Part shown: positions 16,661-27,352 of the stretch, piece after piece
Numbering within the stretch: the first letter of the stretch is position 1
Layout of the letters: every line of letters begins with the position of its first letter
From: JBBSDP01 sp963754335
GTDB lineage: Bacteria; Planctomycetota; Phycisphaerae; Tepidisphaerales; Tepidisphaeraceae
DNA length: 64,000 nt
Assembly (NCBI GenBank): GCA_963754335.1
Contig: CAVWFQ010000005.1
Span: 558,001 to 622,000, forward strand
Direction: 5' to 3'
Translations under genes and position numbers: made by a program
The notes under the pieces: generated by a model
What the model saw: the letters and a program-made list of their open reading frames with translations, nothing else
The model's database searches: none
Told to the model about the DNA's origin: nothing

Positions 16661-18438
16661 GTGGACAAACGCCCATCGAGTCGTATCGCCGGCGGCGGCA
16701 AAGAAATTGAATCGGCGCAGTTCCTGCAGTTCCGGTTGATCATCGCGCTGCTGTCAATTCTCCTGTTCGATTCGGCCGCGTTTGCAGAAAACCCGCCGCT
16801 GGAACATGGCGTCGTCTTCTTTTGTCCTGAGGAAGCGAACGTCGCAATCGCCAGCCTCGAGAAGATCAAGGCGGATGGGTACAACCTGATCGAATTTGCC
16901 TCATGGCCGTGGACCTTGCCTAAAGCGGGCAGCGGACTCGAAAAGGCAGCCACCGCGGTCTTGAAGTGGTGCGATTCGAATGATTTTCATTTCTTCCTGA
17001 TGCAGAACATCCAGTACGGCTCCGACGGAGGAGGACTCGATGGCGAATGGACCGATCCCACGAAGATGGCTTACTCCCTGAGCGACTGGCTTCGGATCAT
17101 GGCCGGGCACCGTTGCGTCGCCGGGGTGATTACCGGCAATGAAATCGGACCGGCCGGCGGAAATCCGAAAGACACACCACTCTGGTGGTCAGCCTTCATC
17201 GACGATCTCAAAAAACATCATCAATCGATCGACGAATTGAATGTGGCGTGGAAGACGCATTTCGCCGATTTCAGCGCGGTCACGGTTCCCGGTCCGGACA
17301 CGCCCGGCCAAGTCGACTACCGCCGGTTCAGCCTACTGGCCTTTGACCGCTACTACGGCGCGATTGCTGAGAAGCTATGCAAGCCGGTTCTGGGCGATCT
17401 TCTTTACGGCCCCAAATCATACGGCGATCCGCTGCTTCAACGCGGCTGCACGCACTTATCGATGATCTGCTGGGATGATGCGATGGCGGATTATCCCCAA
17501 TGGCGCATCAAAGCCATGGGCGACGTATCCCGGGGAACGGGCAAGCCGGTCTTTAATGCCGAAATCCATCTTCACCACGACACGTATGCATACGACGGCT
17601 CGCCTGAAAAATCCCGTTACCGTTATTTCCTCAGCGCGATCAACGGCGAATGGCTTTCTGCAAGTTTCGCCTGGGGCCAGTGGAACAAGATCCCCTGGCG
17701 CATCGAAGACCCGAAGATTCTCGGCGAATTGCATCGAATGGAACGATATCTCCGCGCATTTGGCACGGAGACGCCGCAAGTTCACGTCATCATTTCGGGT
17801 CCGAAAGCCCAAGACGATCCGACCATGCAGAATCTCTATACCGAGATTGCAACTCTCGGATGTTCCTGGGAGTTCGTTTGCCCGCAGGACATCGGGAAAA
17901 TCACGGCCGGCGTCGTGTACATCCCGGCCCACTCGCAATTGGCGCCGAAACATGCGAAGCGGTTTTGAACTTGCCCAAAGAGATACGCATCGTTCTCGCC
18001 GGACCGGATGCGATTCGGGACGAATACGGCGCGCCTCTGTCCGACGCGACGGCGAAGGCAATCGCCGCCCGCGCACTTTCGGAATTTGACGCAAGTCATC
18101 TGATGAGCGAGCACGACGAACGTCTGACTGCCCCTTACAGCGAAAAAGCCGAAGTTGGTTATCTTGCCTGGAGTCCGGAGCGCGGCCATTACCGGTACCC
18201 GGTCACGTATCCGAAACTCGAGGCTCGGCGCGTTCGATTCGAAAACGGCTGGCTCGTCGCCGTCATCAGCCATGGCCCGAAGGTTACGGCGAAACTCCCG
18301 TGGCTGCGCGACCCGTCAAAGATCACCGAACTGACGGCCAATGACTCCGTGGTTGATGCATCGGCCGATCAGACATTCCATCCATTCGCCATTCGGATCT
18401 TCAAATATGACGGGTTACCGAACGGCGCAAACCGCTGA
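16661..18438 (+). CDS. Secreted glycosidase-like (GH-A/GH42-like) protein, one frameshift
   Basis: Likely GTG start at 16661, with GGAGG six bases before it. Signal peptide (LIIALLSILLFDSAAFA). The body looks like a clan GH-A TIM barrel: HGVVFFCPEEANVAIASLEK, IEFASWPWTLP, GVITGNEIGPAGGNP (N-E pair as in acid/base motifs), and GKPVFNAEIHLHHDTYAYDG (E of a possible nucleophile). The first frame ends after HAKRF at 17968 at a TTTT run; the second continues with LNLPKEIRIVLAGPDAIRDE to 18438, a beta-rich end. Family membership is by pattern only and the substrate is unknown. The gene stands between ogt and a convergent surface-protein gene. Confidence 0.6.
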
Positions 18439-18448
18439 TCTGGATGCT

Positions 18449-19654
18449 TTAGACGTCCGCTACGATGGTCGCGTAGGCAACGTTGATTGCGCTCAGGTCT
18501 GTCGTTACCGGCGAGGTGACGTTGGCTAAATCGGTTTCCGCCAGGTTAATGTCCGTCGCCGTCTGGTTGTCGGCGGCGTTGGCGGAGGCGAGGGCATTCA
18601 GATCGGATTGGCCGACGGTGTTGGCCGCAACCGAGTCGGAGACGATCGTCTGCTCGCTGGCGTTGTCGGTCTGCAGTTTGGCGATCGCTGCGGTCAGCCG
18701 CGATTGCGCTGCCGAACTCTTCGGGTTGTTCATCAGGGCCGCGGAAGCGGCAAATGCCGCCTTTGTGTCCCTCATCAGAGAGGAGTTCAGCAATTGAACA
18801 GCTTTTTTCAGCGTGGCCAGCGAGGTTTTCTCGTCTTTCGTCAGCGTGCTGATCAATGCTTTGTCTGATTGAGATGCCTTGAGCCGATTTAGGTCCGCCG
18901 ACAGGCGCTTCGCGTCGGCGGCGGCCGACCTGGGAGCGGCGGCTGCATCCGCGACGATCGTGCTTAAAGCCGACTGAAGGTCGCGTTCATCGAGAGTGGA
19001 TGTGCCGGACGCGGCGAACTGATCGAAAGTCGCGGCGCCAAGAGTCGCCGGCGCGTTTTGCGAGGCGACGGCCATTCCGATCAGCGCGGTATTGGGGAGG
19101 ACGATCGTATCCTGGGAAAGCTCCGTGAAAATAATTCCGTCGCTCGACAGTGAGGCGGTGACGGTGGTGCCGCTGCGCTTGATCCTGAGAAACTCCGCAA
19201 GTGTTCCCGGCTCACCGGGATTCAGGTTCACGCCGCCAAAACCGTCGTCGGGACGCGCGTTGACGAAGACGGATCCGTCGTATCGAACGCCCAGGAACAG
19301 GTCCGCCGCCGACGGGCTGAGCGAAGAGCGAATGTCCAGACCCGCCAGCGAGTTGTCTGCGCTGGCGCCGTCCGTCAGGATTCGAATCGTCACTGTCTGA
19401 TTTCCGACCAGCGGCTCATAGACGAAATGAAATGCGTCGGAGGCGCCGAAGAGATCGTGACCGGCGCCGATGACGGTGAACGTCTTCGTGCCGGCGGCAT
19501 AGGTCGCCGAGCCGCCAGCAGGCGTCCCAATATCGGCGCTGTGAAACGGAGCCGGGACCGCCGACAGCAATTGTCGAGACTCCAATGCTTCAAAGGGGAT
19601 GGCTGGAGTGCGGCGAGCCGCGCGTGAATCGGTCACTTTGGATTCTTTCGCCAT
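18449..19654 (-). CDS. Planctomycete surface protein with LESRQLLSA motif
   Basis: 401 residues from the ATG at 19654, behind a GGAGA site. Residues about 8-18 carry FEALESRQLLSA, the N-terminal motif of many planctomycete secreted proteins, used here in place of a standard signal peptide. Residues about 30-215 look like a concanavalin/laminin-G-type beta-sandwich (DUF1349-like: VIGAGHDLFGASDAFHFVYE, VTIRILTDGA, DLFLGVRYDGSVFV). The C-terminal half is Ala-rich helical, with heptad-like spacing (about 220-400), probably coiled coil. A structural or adhesive role at the cell surface is the likely inference. It converges with the glycosidase-like gene, with 10 bases between stop codons. Confidence 0.75.
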   Translation of the reverse strand: MAKESKVTDSRAARRTPAIPFEALESRQLLSAVPAPFHSADIGTPAGGSATYAAGTKTFTVIGAGHDLFGASDAFHFVYEPLVGNQTVTIRILTDGASADNSLAGLDIRSSLSPSAADLFLGVRYDGSVFVNARPDDGFGGVNLNPGEPGTLAEFLRIKRSGTTVTASLSSDGIIFTELSQDTIVLPNTALIGMAVASQNAPATLGAATFDQFAASGTSTLDERDLQSALSTIVADAAAAPRSAAADAKRLSADLNRLKASQSDKALISTLTKDEKTSLATLKKAVQLLNSSLMRDTKAAFAASAALMNNPKSSAAQSRLTAAIAKLQTDNASEQTIVSDSVAANTVGQSDLNALASANAADNQTATDINLAETDLANVTSPVTTDLSAINVAYATIVADV

Positions 19655-19696
19655 GGCAATCAATTCTCCGGAAGCAATAAGAGACGCCTTGTGCAA

Positions 19697-20012
19697 TTTC
19701 TCTCAGGCTGGAGGAATTCAGGTCCTTCGACGGTGCTCAGGACAGGTCCAAGCCCCGGAAAAATTCGGCGCGAATTCTTATCGGCCATCGGCCCGGGCAG
19801 CGCCCAAACTAAAAAGAACGCGTCCGAAGGGCGAGCCAGGCTCGGCATAGTCCGATAATTCTCGGCGGGTTTGACGATTGCTTGAGTGGTCAAGGTCTGT
19901 TCCCTTCCCCCGGTACTCCGGGAGAGAGGGGGAAGAGCATGGCAATCGGTTATCATGATGTCCGAGGCGCGACGATCCGACGCGATGCGGGCACAAACTC
20001 GAACTAACCAGC
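19697..20012. other. Intergenic region with palindrome and repeat-like tract
   Basis: About 300 bases between divergent genes. It contains a hairpin of the CTCTCCC family at 19905-19932 and a GGTCCTTCGACGGTGCTCAG tract (19731-19750), which resembles a dispersed repeat. No gene recognised. Confidence 0.45.
19905..19932. repeat. Palindromic repeat, CTCTCCC family
   Basis: CCCCCGG-TACT-CCGGGAG with flanking pyrimidine/purine runs. Same core as the first hairpin at 16477. Confidence 0.65.
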
Positions 20013-21977
20013 ATGGCTGACACGACAAAACGACTGCTTCTTCTGCTCCTTTCCGCCATCGCGATTGGATCAACTCCGCTGCTGGCCGATCAGAACCCTG
20101 CGCCTCATTCCCGTCGCGCCAAAAGAATTCCCCGAATTGTTCCAATGGACCGACACCTGCAACGTCTACCTGATCAAGGACGGGGACGCGGCCCTTCTCA
20201 TCGATCTCGGCGACGGTGGCATCCTCGATCATCTTTCGGAAGTTGGCGTAGAGCATGTCGAGTCGGTTTTGTTCACGAGCCATCATCGTGAACTGTGCCA
20301 GGGATATGGCCGCCTCAAGGCTTCGGCCGCAGGCGCCGCGCGAAAATCGCCGCCAGCGAGGGAGGCCGGGCGCTGTTCGAGAATCCGACATCGTTCCGCA
20401 AAATGAAGCCGGCTTTGACCGATGCCTATACCGTGCACGGCGCGAGCTATGTTCGCCCGCCATGCCGGCCCATCCGCCTTGATCGCGGTCTCAACAATGT
20501 GGACACGTTTGCCTGGCACGGCTACGAAATCGCCTGCCTGCGGACTCACGGCAATGCGCCGGACGCCACGTCCTATCTCTTGCGACGGGGTGGCGCCCTT
20601 TTCGCTTTCAGCGGTGATCTCATGCTCGCCGGCTCGCGCATGTACAACTGGTTTGATACCGAATGGGATTACAGTTTCGGAGCCGGCCTGTATGCGATGC
20701 AGGAATCCGTTTCGATCCTTCAGGGAGAAGGGCCGGATATGATGCTTCCCGCTCACGGATCGATCATCGCCGATCCCAGGAGCGAACTCGCGGCGTATCG
20801 CGCCAAGTTGCTTAAGGCGCAGACGATGATTCTGCGGACCTACCACGTCGTGCCGTATGTGCCGAGCGATCAGGATCGCGTTTCGAAGCCCACCATCGTG
20901 CCCAACGTGAAGCAGGTTTCTCCACACTTATTCAAGTTTCGCGGGACGAACTATACGCCGAATTTCTCCATCATCATTTCCGACAGCGGGCATGGGCTGG
21001 TGATCGACTGCGGCCGGGTTGGCGTGTCGCTCCTGGACGAGTCACTCAGGCTGATGCGCGAACGGCTGAATCTGAAGCAGGTGGACGCGGTCATCATCAC
21101 GCACATGCACGGCGATCACTGCGACAACGCCGGGCATCTGCATGATCAGTGGGGAGCAAAGATCTGGACGCTCGACAGCATCGCTGACAAGCTTGAACGC
21201 CCCGAGCGATATGACTATGCCGCCTTGATCGAGTCATACGGAGAAGGGATCGATTCGGTTCACGTCGATCGCGCGTTTGAACCCGGCCAAACGCTCCAAT
21301 GGGAAGGCTTCACCTTCACGATCGACCACATGCCCGGCCAGACCGATTTCGCGCTGGCGGTGGCGGGAATGATCGATGGCCAAAAGGTCGTCTTCACCGG
21401 GGACAATATTTTCGGCAATCCGCGCGATCCCAGTCAGAACGGACACGAAGCCGTTGTTGCCCGCAATCATGCAATTCCTGAACAGGGTTATGTCGTGGGC
21501 GCGGAGTATCTCAGCAAGCTCAATCCGGACCTGATCATGGGCGGCCATTCCTGGGTGATGGACCATCCGGCCGATCTGATCGAGCGATACCGGAAATGGT
21601 CCCTCGATCTGGTCGACGCTCTGCACGCGCTCAGCGGTCCGGGCGAATATCGCTACTGGTTTGATCCCTATTGGATCCAGGCAGATCCGTATCGAATTCC
21701 TCTCCCCCGCGGCGGCTCTGCCGATGTGATCATCCACGTGCAGAACTTCCGCGATACGGCGCAGGCGCATCACATCGAGTTACATCTGATCGACGGACTT
21801 TCCGCCGAGCCGAAGATTCTCGAGGGGACCGTTCAGCCACATTCGATCGGCGACTTTCACGTTCGGCTGAGTGCCGGGAACGATGCGCCGAGTGGTGTGT
21901 CGATCGTCGCTTTCGATACCACGCTCGACGGACATCGCTTTGGGGAATTGTTCGATGCGATGGTCTGTGTCAATTAG
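20013..21977 (+). CDS. Secreted protein with two metallo-beta-lactamase-fold domains
   Basis: Signal peptide in the frame of the ATG at 20013 (LLLLLLSAIAIGSTPLLA). The mature part switches frame near 20095 (CNVYLIKDGDAALLIDLGDG) and back near 20330, then stays open to 21977. Domain 1 has the MBL core but a degenerate metal motif (TSHHRELCQGYG). Domain 2 carries the full motif IITHMHGDHCDNAGH, plus a later GGHSWVMDH histidine and FTGDNIFGNP (Asp), so it can bind two metals. A beta-rich C-terminus follows. MBL hydrolases cleave esters, thioesters or phosphodiesters; the substrate is unknown. The two shifts are probably sequence errors because both sides keep family-like sequence. Confidence 0.75.
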
Positions 21978-21996
21978 ACCCCTTTTCAGTTCGCCG

Positions 21997-22063
21997 GCAT
22001 CGGTTAGCCGCGAAGCGGAGCGCGTTCGGGCGCGATCCGCTGCGCGTCGCGGCTAACCGATGC
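21997..22063. repeat. 67-base palindrome (17-bp outer arms)
   Basis: Outer arms GCATCGGTTAGCCGCGA (21997-22013) and TCGCGGCTAACCGATGC (22047-22063). Inner arms AGCGGAGCGCG and CGCGATCCGCT pair with one mismatch. It lies 20 bases after the MBL gene stop, so it can also work as a terminator. It resembles the GGTTAGCCGCG palindromes scattered through planctomycete genomes. Confidence 0.8.
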
Positions 22064-22187
22064 AAATCGCGAGATCAAAGAATTGACGCAATTCGGCGCG
22101 CCCCATACGCTCATGTCGATCAATTGCCCATGGAGTCACGCGTCACGAAAAGAGCGTTCCGTTCATCCTCTCGCCCGGAAGCCAGGA

Positions 22188-23341
22188 ATGCTTAAAATTT
22201 TGCACGTCCTTTCGGGCATTGATAGCCGAACCGGAGGGCCAGCGGCAGCATTGATCGGGCTGGCATCCGCGCAGGCGGAACTCGGGTTAGAAGTATCGGT
22301 CGCAGCTACCTACCGCGCCGGCGACGATCTCAGGGGAGCCGACGTTTTGCGGGATCGGAACGTCGGCGTTGTCATGACTGGCCCTGCCTCCGGACCTTTC
22401 ATGAGGCATCCAGATCTATATCGCGCAGTCAACGCAGGTGTCGCGGCCGCGAACGTCATCCACATTCACGCGGTCTGGGAGGAAATCCAGCACGCGGCGG
22501 CCAAAGCGGCCAGGAACCTGCATAAGCCCTATTTCTTCCGGCCGTGCGGAATGCTCGATCCGTGGAGCTTGGCGCAGAGCAAGTGGAAAAAACGGGCCTA
22601 TCTGGCGTGGCGCCTGCGTTCGGACCTGAACAACGCTACCGCACTGCATTTTACCGCTGACCTCGAGAAAGACCTCAGTTCCGCCCTGCGGCTTCGCGCT
22701 CCGGCGCTGATCGAACCGAACGGATTATCGCTTGAAGAATTCAAGATTCTTCCGCCTCCGGATTCCTTCCGGTCGCGCTTCCCGGTGCTGATGGGAAGGC
22801 CACTTGTATTGTTTCTCAGCCGCGTTCATTACAAGAAGGGACTCGACTACCTGTTGCCTGCGTTTGCAGCGATGGGTGACAAGCGGCCGATGCTCGTCAT
22901 TGCCGGCCCCGATGCCGACGGATATGGAACCGAGATGCGGGATCTGGCACATCGGCTGGGTATCGCCGAGCGCGTGCTGTTCGTGGGGATGCTGCATGGT
23001 GCAGAACGCGTGGCGGCCCTGGCCGACGCCGATTTGTTCGTTCTCCCAAGCCGACAGGAGAATTTCGGCATCGTCGTCGCCGAGGCGATGGCGGCTGGCA
23101 CCGGCGTTATCATTTCCGACCAGGTGAACATCTATCGCGAAGTGCTTTCTGCCGGCGCTGGAGGCGTAGTGCCGCTGAAGGTCGAACTCCTCACCGGCGA
23201 ACTGAATCGCTGGATGGACAGCGAGGAGCTTCGCCGTACGGCTGGAGAACGCGGGAGACTCTTCGCCTTCGAGCATTATGACTGGCGCGCGATTGCGCGC
23301 GGTGGGTCGAACATTATCGCCGCGCCGCAGCGCGCGAGTGA
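22188..23341 (+). CDS. Glycosyltransferase family 4-like
   Basis: ATG at 22188, chosen because the GT-B start MLKILHVLSGIDSRTGGPA begins there, with CCGGAAG ahead. Rossmann-type N-domain, then the donor-binding half: PLVLFLSRVHYKKGLDYLLP, VLFVGMLHGAERVAALADAD and the E-x7-E stretch PSRQENFGIVVAEAMAAGTG. It is a retaining GT-B enzyme that adds a sugar from an NDP donor on the cytoplasmic side. The open frame runs on into the next gene, but after YDWRAIAR the natural ending (WVEHYRRAAARE, stop at 23341) lies in another frame, so one base is out near 23300. First gene of the plus-strand glycan cluster. Confidence 0.87.
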
Positions 23342-23379
23342 AGGGTCGGTCGCTATTTTTGATCTGATTGGAGAAACGG

Positions 23380-24690
23380 ATGACGCTCGAGGAAAAGATC
23401 GATGCCCGGACGGTGCGCGTCGCCGTGGTCGGTCTCGGTTATGTCGGCCTTCCGCTCATTGCCGCATTTCATCGGGCCGGATTCCCGACGATCGGCTTCG
23501 ACGTTGACGAAACGAAAATCGCCTGCCTGCGCCGCGGCGAAAACTATATCAAACATCTTGGCGACGATTTCGTCAGGGGCCTTGCAAGCTCCGGGCGGTT
23601 CGAGCCCACGTCAGACCGGCTTCGGCTGGCGGAAGCCGATGCGATCATCAGCTGTGTACCAACGCCGCTCGGCCCCCACCTCGAACCCGACCTCGGATTC
23701 GTGGAGCGGACCGCCGACGACATCGGCGCCATCTTGCGCCGGGATCAACTGGTGGTGCTGGAATCCACCACATACCCGGGCACCACGCGCGATATCATGC
23801 TGCCGCGGCTTGAGCAGCGCGGACTGAAGTGCGGGCGGGATTTCTACCTCGCGTATTCGCCCGAGCGCGAGGATCCCGGGCGGCGCGATTTCAACACCCA
23901 GACGATTCCCAAATTGGTCGGCGGAATCGACCCCGAGTCCGGACGACTGGCCTGCGCTCTTTATGCAACCGCCGTCAGACAGGTAGTCTCCGTCTCCAGC
24001 GCGGAGGTGGCCGAGTCTGCCAAGCTCCTGGAAAACATCTACCGCGCGGTCAATATCGCGCTCGTGAATGAGATGAAGGTGGTGCTGACGGCGATGGGGA
24101 TCGACGTGTGGGAGGTCATCGGCGCCGCCTCCACCAAGCCGTTCGGTTTCCAGGCGTTTTACCCCGGCCCCGGCCTCGGCGGGCACTGCATTCCGATTGA
24201 CCCGTTCTATCTCACCTGGAAAGCGCGCGAGGTAGGGATGCAGACGCGGTTCATCGAGCTGGCCGGCGAAGTGAACCACCGAATGCCGCAATATGTGATC
24301 GAGCGCACCGTGCTGGCGCTGAATGAACGCCGCAAATCGGTGAAGGCAAGCCGGTTCCTGGTGCTGGGCCTGGCGTACAAGCCGGACGTGGACGACGTGC
24401 GGGAAAGCCCCAGCTTCGAACTCATCGAGAAGCTCGAAGCCCTGGGCGGCGAAGTGGATTATCACGATCCGCATGTGCCGGCGACATGGAAAACGCGAAA
24501 GCACGACCTGAAAATGACGAGCATCGAGCTCACGCCAGCCTCTTTGAAGAGCTACGATTGCGTGATCATTGCGACGCATCACGCGGCGTACGATTGGCAA
24601 ATGATCGCCGATCATTCCCAGCTGATCGTCGACACCCGAAACGCAACCCGTGGCGTCAACGGCCGCCGGGAACACATTGTAACCGCCTGA
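23380..24690 (+). CDS. Nucleotide-sugar dehydrogenase (UDP-HexNAc 6-dehydrogenase type)
   Basis: 436 residues. The ATG at 23380 has GGAGA nine bases upstream. Rossmann motif VVGLGYVGLPL, middle helical domain, and catalytic cysteine in GLGGHCIPIDPFYLTWKAR; C-terminal UDP-binding domain (VLGLAYKPDVDDVRESPSFE). It oxidises a UDP-sugar (UDP-Glc, UDP-GlcNAc or UDP-ManNAc) at C6 to the uronic acid with two NAD. Its look is closest to the WbpA/WecC/TviB group rather than Ugd, so an amino-uronate in the polymer is likely but not proven. It follows the glycosyltransferase by 38 bases. Confidence 0.93.
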   Translation: MTLEEKIDARTVRVAVVGLGYVGLPLIAAFHRAGFPTIGFDVDETKIACLRRGENYIKHLGDDFVRGLASSGRFEPTSDRLRLAEADAIISCVPTPLGPHLEPDLGFVERTADDIGAILRRDQLVVLESTTYPGTTRDIMLPRLEQRGLKCGRDFYLAYSPEREDPGRRDFNTQTIPKLVGGIDPESGRLACALYATAVRQVVSVSSAEVAESAKLLENIYRAVNIALVNEMKVVLTAMGIDVWEVIGAASTKPFGFQAFYPGPGLGGHCIPIDPFYLTWKAREVGMQTRFIELAGEVNHRMPQYVIERTVLALNERRKSVKASRFLVLGLAYKPDVDDVRESPSFELIEKLEALGGEVDYHDPHVPATWKTRKHDLKMTSIELTPASLKSYDCVIIATHHAAYDWQMIADHSQLIVDTRNATRGVNGRREHIVTA

Positions 24691-24766
24691 TTGAGTGCTC
24701 TCCGCCGCCGAGACCGGCGACCTTTGTCGTTGAGTCAGCGGGTGGGTCGGAAAGGATGATTTTGTC

Positions 24767-25561
24767 ATGACACTGGATAGTAAAAGCGATCTGGACTCCC
24801 CGAACACGGCGGAGTCGTCGCGTTTGACGCCGCCCGTCCCGCGCCCGGTGGAGGGCCTCGCGCGACGCCGATCGTGGACCGAGCCGCGTGTGCGGGCGTG
24901 GTGGCTTGGCGGGCTGTTTTTGCTCGCGGTGGCGGTTTACTTCACTTCTCAGGGCTGGATCGCCTGGAACGATCAGACGTCTCTGATCGAACACGGGACA
25001 CCGCTCGAGGCGAAGGTCTTCGCGGTTCACGACGACAATCAATACCTCAGACTTCCTGGCAAATCCGTTGACCCAACCAAGGAGGTCATCCTCCAGTTCC
25101 CATGGCAGGGCGCAGTACACGAGACGCGGCCTGCTCTGGTGATCGGGCACCACGGATTCCTGACGGTAAATGACATTCTCCAGATTCGCGTGAGTCCAAA
25201 AGATCCAGAGCATTGGACCGAGCAGACCCGCGTCGGGCCGATCAGCGACTACGTCCTGGGTGGATTGCTAGTGCTTCCAGTCGCCCTTGTACTCCTTGCC
25301 CTGGCGTCCCTTGCGCGAAGACGGGTGCTTCGCACCTGGAAATATGGAAATGAAGTCACAGCGATCGCCTTGGAATGCCGCAATACGCCACTGGCGCCGC
25401 ATTCGCGATGGGTTCGTTGTACGCCGGCCGATGAAAGCGATTCGCGGATGTTTTTCGTATATGTGCCGCAGCGCGGAGGCGTCATCGCCGAAGGAAGCGT
25501 TGTTTCAATTTTGGCTATGCCGGGATCGGCAAGCGCCGTCGCCGCCGGGTGGTTCTGGTAA
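24767..25561 (+). CDS. DUF3592-like membrane protein
   Basis: 264 residues. Pro-rich cytoplasmic start, a membrane helix at about 46-66 (LGGLFLLAVAVYFTSQGWI), an extracytoplasmic beta-rich domain (EHGTPLEAKVFAVHDD ... ILQIRVSPKDPEHW), a second helix at about 166-188 (LGGLLVLPVALVLLALASL), then a cytoplasmic beta domain. This two-helix layout matches DUF3592 proteins of unknown role. It lies in the glycan cluster between the sugar dehydrogenase and a secreted protein. No catalytic motif seen. Confidence 0.6.
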   Translation: MTLDSKSDLDSPNTAESSRLTPPVPRPVEGLARRRSWTEPRVRAWWLGGLFLLAVAVYFTSQGWIAWNDQTSLIEHGTPLEAKVFAVHDDNQYLRLPGKSVDPTKEVILQFPWQGAVHETRPALVIGHHGFLTVNDILQIRVSPKDPEHWTEQTRVGPISDYVLGGLLVLPVALVLLALASLARRRVLRTWKYGNEVTAIALECRNTPLAPHSRWVRCTPADESDSRMFFVYVPQRGGVIAEGSVVSILAMPGSASAVAAGWFW

Positions 25562-25704
25562 GCGGGGCCGCATGCAGCAGTGGATCGGACCCCCCAAACT
25601 ACACGCGATCGCCTGACAGGTAGCCCGCCCTTTCCTCATTTCTCTTGCGAAATTCCAAGCACTTGTTAGGGTTATGCGTACTTTATCGACTGTCAAATCT
25701 GCCG

Positions 25705-27241
25705 ATGATCAAGAGTTCAATCCTTTGCAGCTCGGTCTCCATTTGCCGCACTTGTGGGTGTTTTTTGGTTGTGGCGATATCGCTCGCCCAGGAGCGTTCA
25801 CGGGCGGATCAAGCGATTTTTGATTCGCCGCCCGCATCCTCGCAGCCGGCGTCGCAGCCCGCGGCGCCGACGCCGGAAACGCTCAAGCATTACAACTCCC
25901 TTTATGGGTCTGATGAACACCATGCCGCACAGGCTGGCGGCCGCGAGCAAGCCAAGTTCGCGCAGAAGCTGCTCGACGCGACCAGGGAACTGAAAGACGA
26001 TCCGGATCTTGTTTCGTACATGCTCGACAAATCGTACGCCTTTGGACTGAAGGATCCTTCAGGTTACGAAACGGCATCTGACGCGATTAAAAAGCTGGAC
26101 GAGCTGCGCACTTGGCCGGCGGAGATGACGGCTGCTCGGCGCAGATCTGTATCGCCTCATGTTTCGGCATGCCAGCGGCGCCCAGCGGACGAAAACGGGA
26201 CTGGCATTGACCGAATCACTGATGGACGAAGGGGCGGCCCTGACCACGGGGGGCAAGTACAATGAGGCCCTCAAGGTCTATACCGAAGCACAAACGACCG
26301 CGTCGGCGTGCCATTCAGCGCGAGCGGACGAAATTGCGGCCGATCTCCGCTCGGTCCACGCGCGTATCCGCATCAAAGATAAGCTGAACAAACTCCTGGA
26401 AAAATTGCACGAAAAGCCGGAAGCCTTTATCGCCGCCGGGGCGGCCAAAACCTATGTAACCGGATTGGACATGCCCGGCGAGGTCGCCAAGCTCCCGGGA
26501 ATTGACCCTAACGGTGACTTGGTGCGCATTGCCGCACTGGCCGCCGGCGATCCGATGTCGCTGACGGAAGCCGATTGCATGACGCTGGGCGATTGGTATT
26601 CGGCCGTCGACGCGGGCAACGAGGAGAATTCCAAGCTCGTCGTCCTCGCTCGGGCGCAAACATACTACAACCGATTTCTCGATCTTCATGAGAAGCAGGA
26701 CGCTGATCGCCTGAAGGCCACCGAATCCGTCGCCAGGATCGCAAAACAACTTGATCAGATGAGCCCGCACGCGCGAACCGCCGATCGGATCGTGGTCTGG
26801 AACACGCATAACGGCAAGGCAAGCGACCGCGGCACAACGAAGTTCAATATCTACCTCTTGCGTCACGGCGAAGTGGTCTGGTCGCAAATGGCAATCGCTC
26901 TCGACTGGAAACCCAGTGCCGCCAGTTCAGTTTCGATCCCGGCGCCTCGGGCGACGTTTGATGCGGTTCGGATCGAAATCATCGCCTGGCACGGTCACGG
27001 CGGAGGCCTGGCAGAAGTGGAAGTGTGGCGCGGCGCGGAAAACATCGCCCTCGGATGCGCGGTGACCGCCGACGGCACTTATCAGCCGACGGCCGATTTC
27101 CCAGGTAATCTGACAGATGGGATCACGGACACTCCGACTGACATCTACAAGGGGTATTGGTTGGCGCCGGACGCCAAGGCGACGAAAATTGATATTGACC
27201 TTTCCAGCAAGGCAAAGAAATTGGCGGGATTGCCACGATAA
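25705..27241 (+). CDS. Secreted helical protein with C-terminal galactose-binding-like domain, one frameshift
   Basis: A signal-like start (MIKSSILCSSVSI ... CFLVVAISLAQERSRA) is followed by a Pro/Ser linker and a long helical region. The frame shifts near 26130: KKLDELRTWPAEMTA in the first frame continues as LGADLYRLMFRHASGAQRTK in the second. The helical part has tetratricopeptide-like spacing (ALTTGGKYNEALKVYTEAQT). The C-terminus (RIVVWNTHNGKASDRGTTKF ... FDAVRIEIIAWHGHGGGLAE) looks like a discoidin/F5-8-type beta-sandwich that could bind carbohydrate. I do not recognise the whole protein. Its position among glycan genes suggests a surface or periplasmic assembly role. Confidence 0.5.
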
Positions 27242-27352
27242 GCTCTGAAGATCGCATTCGATCGAATCGCTTTACAACATTTCGGGGGCTCGCTATTGTC
27301 CCGATCCCGTCGCCGGAGTGGCGGCCGCATCGAATTTCGCGCCGGGAAATGA

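Noticed and set aside
23611..24807. 398-codon minus-strand frame opposite the nucleotide-sugar dehydrogenase
   Set aside because: The plus strand carries all catalytic motifs of the dehydrogenase; the antisense frame is a shadow.
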